A stretch of DNA of 64,000 nt from Owenia fusiformis (Eukaryota; Annelida; Polychaeta; Sabellida; Oweniidae): assembly GCA_903813345.2 (NCBI GenBank), contig CAIIXF020000011.1:10760842-10824841 (forward strand). The letters are read 5' to 3'. Made by a program: the position numbers and the translations under genes. This document shows, in pieces, positions 61,147-64,000 of this stretch (its first letter is position 1; every line of letters starts with the position of its first letter). Below the pieces are notes generated by a model that saw only the letters and a program-made list of their open reading frames with translations, did no database searches and had not been told where the DNA came from.

Positions 61147-62141
61147 AGAATGGCAAAGGATACAATACTGAAAGACAGGCATGAAATTCGGGCGGATTTA
61201 TTGTGCACCTCGATAAAGTGGGTGAGGGATGTGGAACCAGAAGTGGTTAAGAAAGGCGGAGTTGACGTACACTCCATGACAATGGCGCAGTTGGAAGGTA
61301 AGACTACTTGAATACATAAAGGATGACAGTGAGATATATTAGAGTACGGGTGTATACTCGCTTCCCATACTTATTATGAGCTGAAAAGATTTCTTCGGAA
61401 AAATTATGTTTGTTAGTTGAAATGTTATCATGAGGAATTGTACGTTGTTTTGATTTGTTGCTTGATTTGAACGTTCTACCAGTAGCATGATGGTGTAGTC
61501 AGACGCATATGTTTGGTTTTCGTATTTATTTTATTTGGTAATTCGACAACGTTTACACATCACTATTGTGCAATGAAGGTGTAGTCTACGTTAAAGGATA
61601 CTGAGTTATTGTTATTTGTAGAAAACTGGAATAATCTTTGTGAGGAACTAGGGTTGGGTGAACTGTTGGCAATGGCGGGGAAACCGACAGCAACGGAAGC
61701 GGAACAGAAGAATGCTATTAATATAGCGGTGTTATTGGCTAACGATAAAGGTCAGCCCAAGGGACAGAAGATCTCGGTGAGTGAGAATAGAAATTGAAAT
61801 GTACATGATCAAAGAACATCACATGTGTACGTTTACGTTTAAAATTTAAGAAGACTGTACAATGTATAGATTAGTTTTTGTTAGAATGAGAAGTGGCAAA
61901 GGGAGATAATTTGTGTATCGTCACACGTTTCAAAACATCATACATGAGTAATGTGAGTTTATTCAAATATGTTTAGGTTGTGAGGGGTTATGTTAATTCA
62001 TTTTTCAATGTGTTATAGGTGGCAGCAAAGACAAAGGCGACTCCAGGTACGTCGGCGGGGTCTAGCAAGACGTCAAGAATGGAGACGCCACCGTCTGCAG
62101 ACAATGATCTAGCATCGTTGAAGAGAAAGATAGAAGGATAG
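61147..62141 (+). CDS. Gag-like ORF of the DIRS-like element, three spliced exons
   Basis: Exons 61147-61297, 61622-61776 and from 62019. The first starts right after TATATTTGCAG with ATG at 61150 (MAKDTILKDRHEIRADLLCT). Donor GTAAGA in phase 1 joins acceptor TTTGTAG, which completes a Glu codon before NWNNLCEELGLGELLAMAG. Donor GTGAGT in phase 0 joins TTATAG before VAAKTKATPGTSAGSSKTS. The third exon meets TAG at 62139-62141; a neighbouring frame goes on with a Lys/Glu-rich coiled-coil-like stretch and then LISRLYDLTELAKKTKHKD up to about 62331, so at least one frameshift has broken the C-terminus. No zinc knuckle seen. Function is inferred from position only. Confidence 0.6.
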
Positions 62142-62497
62142 AAGAACTGGAGGGCAAGGAGAAGGAGAAAAAGGAGAAGAAGGTGTATGCAGAAGGAAGT
62201 TAACAACTCTGAATTGATTTCAAGATTGTACGATCTGACTGAACTGGCAAAGAAGACAAAGCATAAGGACCATGGTCTTTTTAAGGGGGTATCAAAGTAT
62301 GCGTCCAAATACTCAGATCGACTGATTTGTTAAAGGCATACCGTTTACTTTGTTAGTTGTATATAGTTATATCTTGAAGTTACTACATGTATAGTCCATG
62401 GGACACTGATCCTTAGTGAAATTATTTCACGCGGACTATGTGTGTAGAAATTTCATTATCATTCGAGGGTGAGTGATGTCTGACTAATTTCCTGTAG

Positions 62498-64000
62498 AGT
62501 GATTCAAGTTCGTTTAGCAGAGGATGTGTACCTCAATGGGAGTTAGAGGCTAATTTCCATCCTGGTTTAGTGGATATAAGAAATTCGTCAGAATCAACCA
62601 AACTTTCGAATGGTGATGAGATTTCTCCACGCATAGTTCGTGAGCATTTACCATCTGCAGAAAATGTTATAGATGGCTATGTCAGCCAGTTTGATTATAG
62701 TAAGTTGCCTATTTGGAATCCTAAATAGTTTGTGGCAGGGAGGTTACACAGCTTAGTGTTTAGAAAGAAATGGGAAAATCTCTTTATAGATTATCTGGGG
62801 AATGATCCGAATATTATGAACTGGTTGTGTAATGGAGTGGACATTTCAGAATACTTTGTACACTTTAAGGGCTCTTTCAAGGGGAAAGCATATGATAGTG
62901 ATACACCCCCAAGAAATTTCTTTAGAAATGCTGAAAGTTGTATACCGTTTGTGGATTTTATTTTTATAGCTAAAACATTGGAAGATAAAATAAAAACGGG
63001 TGCTATTAAACTTCTGGGAAGGCTTTGGGAATGCCAAATGCCACATGTTGTCATGCCTTTGTTAGTAGAACCGTTAAAACCACGTTTATGCCACGATGAC
63101 CGTTATATCAATTTATGGATGAGGGACATGCCTTTTACATTAGAAAGACTTAGGGAGGTGCCAAGAATGGTCGATAGGGGTGCTGTATTGTTTAGCTGTG
63201 ACGATAAAAGTGGATATGACCATGTCCTGCTGTCTGAGAGTTCTCAAATGTATTTTGGGATTGTGTTTGGGGAGTGGGTCATGGTATATAGAACTATCCC
63301 ATCTGGTTGGAAATTGAGTCCGTATGTATATCATCAGTCACTCGGGATGGTGGTTACCTCATACTTGAGATCCCTCCAAATATGCACAATGCAATACGTT
63401 GATGATCGGCCATTTGTGGTCAATAGAAAACCCAGTGAAGTGGAAGAAGAGTTTGAATTCAGGCAAAGATGTACAATCTATGCCATTTTTGAAGATATTG
63501 TCAGATCTTGGTTATACATTAGCTATACGAAAGTGTAATTTTCAGCCTACAATGTGTTTGAGATATCTTGGTTTTTTCATCGAATCCGAGCCAATGTGTT
63601 TTCATCTTCCAACTGATAAGGAGATTTTGTTTGGAATTCATGTCCTATATACTATCAAAGAAAAAGTTGATATCAGGGTCCTGTAACGCTGGGTATGTTA
63701 ATGCATCTCCATGATACTGGTAGTCCCAGGGACCAAGATGTATACAAAAGTAGCAAATAATTCACTTTCTAAAGCAATGAGAAATAGTAAATTGGTCGAA
63801 ATGTCTGATGACTTATTTAGAGAAATTCAGTACTGGAAGTCTTTGGAAGATTGGGGAAGGGTATGTTCCCTGGAGAAAAGAGTGTCACAAAAATCTGGTT
63901 CTTGCCTCGGACTCTTCACTATATGCGTATGGCCTGGTTCTAGGGGAGTCAATTCCAGGACAAGGAAATCAGGGTGTCATATCTGATTATTGGGAAGGTG
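62498..64000 (+). pseudogene. Reverse transcriptase/RNase H of the DIRS-like element, frameshifted
   Basis: Frame open from an acceptor TTTCCTGTAG at 62498, with one in-frame TAG at 62726-62728. From 62732, 268 codons contain PLKPRLCHDDRYINLWMRDM, RT motif A (SCDDKSGYDH, about residues 155-164), the motif B region (TIPSGWKLSPYVYHQ) and catalytic YVDD (222-225). The thumb (LRYLGFFIES) and a helical linker (LSKAMRNSKLVEMSDDLFRE) lie in other frames at 63399-63686 and 63711 onward, and an RNase H-like LASDSSLYAYGLVLGES in a third near 63900-63950. So at least three frameshifts (about 63465, 63705, 63870) disable it. It runs off the window. Confidence 0.82.

Larger units (their letters stand above)
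60076..64000 (+). mobile_element. DIRS-like tyrosine-recombinase-type retroelement, partial and decayed
   Basis: Ordered as a 101-bp tandem leader (60150-60465), a gag-like gene split by introns (61147-62141), then a reverse transcriptase/RNase H region (62498 to the window end). The RT type (LCHDDRYINLWMRDMPF.., DDKSGYDHV, YVDDR) is the one found in DIRS/Ngaro-like elements of marine invertebrates, as I recall it. The tyrosine recombinase and 3' end lie outside the window. The left boundary is approximate. Confidence 0.75.

Overview
The window is AT-rich animal (metazoan) DNA with long introns, GT-AG splice junctions, few real genes and many transposon-derived and tandem repeats. Two genes have clear animal homologues: a metabotropic-glutamate-type receptor, and a still life/TIAM Rac exchange factor with the N-terminal form known from invertebrates. 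A DIRS-like retroelement, GC-rich 'gcgtagcc' repeats and inverted-repeat elements suggest a marine invertebrate. A mollusc or other lophotrochozoan would fit, but I cannot fix the phylum from sequence alone. Most lone open frames of 60-100 codons appear to be chance frames in AT-rich DNA.

Layout. Bases 1-2912 (+) hold the 3' three exons of a class C GPCR: end of the ligand domain's first lobe, the rest of the Venus flytrap, a nine-cysteine domain, seven membrane segments and the stop codon. Its 3' flank (2.9-4.3 kb) has short repeats, a segment present twice around an insertion, and a large hairpin. From 5.6 to 14.4 kb come inverted repeats, two oppositely oriented 32-bp minisatellites, a dead mariner-type element with a DD39D-like transposase remnant, and a TIR element. 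Bases 17473-14424 (-) hold the first four coding exons of the still life/TIAM homologue, joined by phase-matched splice sites. The rest of that gene was not found, so the receptor may lie between its exons on the opposite strand.

From 17.5 to 38.6 kb I see no convincing gene, only dispersed repeats. These include a MULE-like element with a 10-bp target duplication whose empty site is visible in another repeat copy at 42.9 kb. From 38.7 to 45 kb lie an array with an exact 420-bp higher-order period and DR4-type AGGTCA pairs, a 27-bp array that reads as KR-punctuated 9-residue repeats, and a nested TIR element. From 45 to 60 kb the DNA is mostly unassigned, with one possible Cys-rich exon (48.5 kb, -), an 89-bp tandem array, a TTAA foldback element and two non-autonomous elements sharing mariner-type ends. 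From 60.1 kb to the window end lies a decayed DIRS-like retroelement. It has a 101-bp tandem leader, a gag-like gene split by phase-matched introns, and a frameshifted reverse transcriptase/RNase H region running off the edge.

The receptor and the still life homologue are both synapse-associated families in other animals, but nothing here shows co-regulation. They are convergent neighbours or nested.
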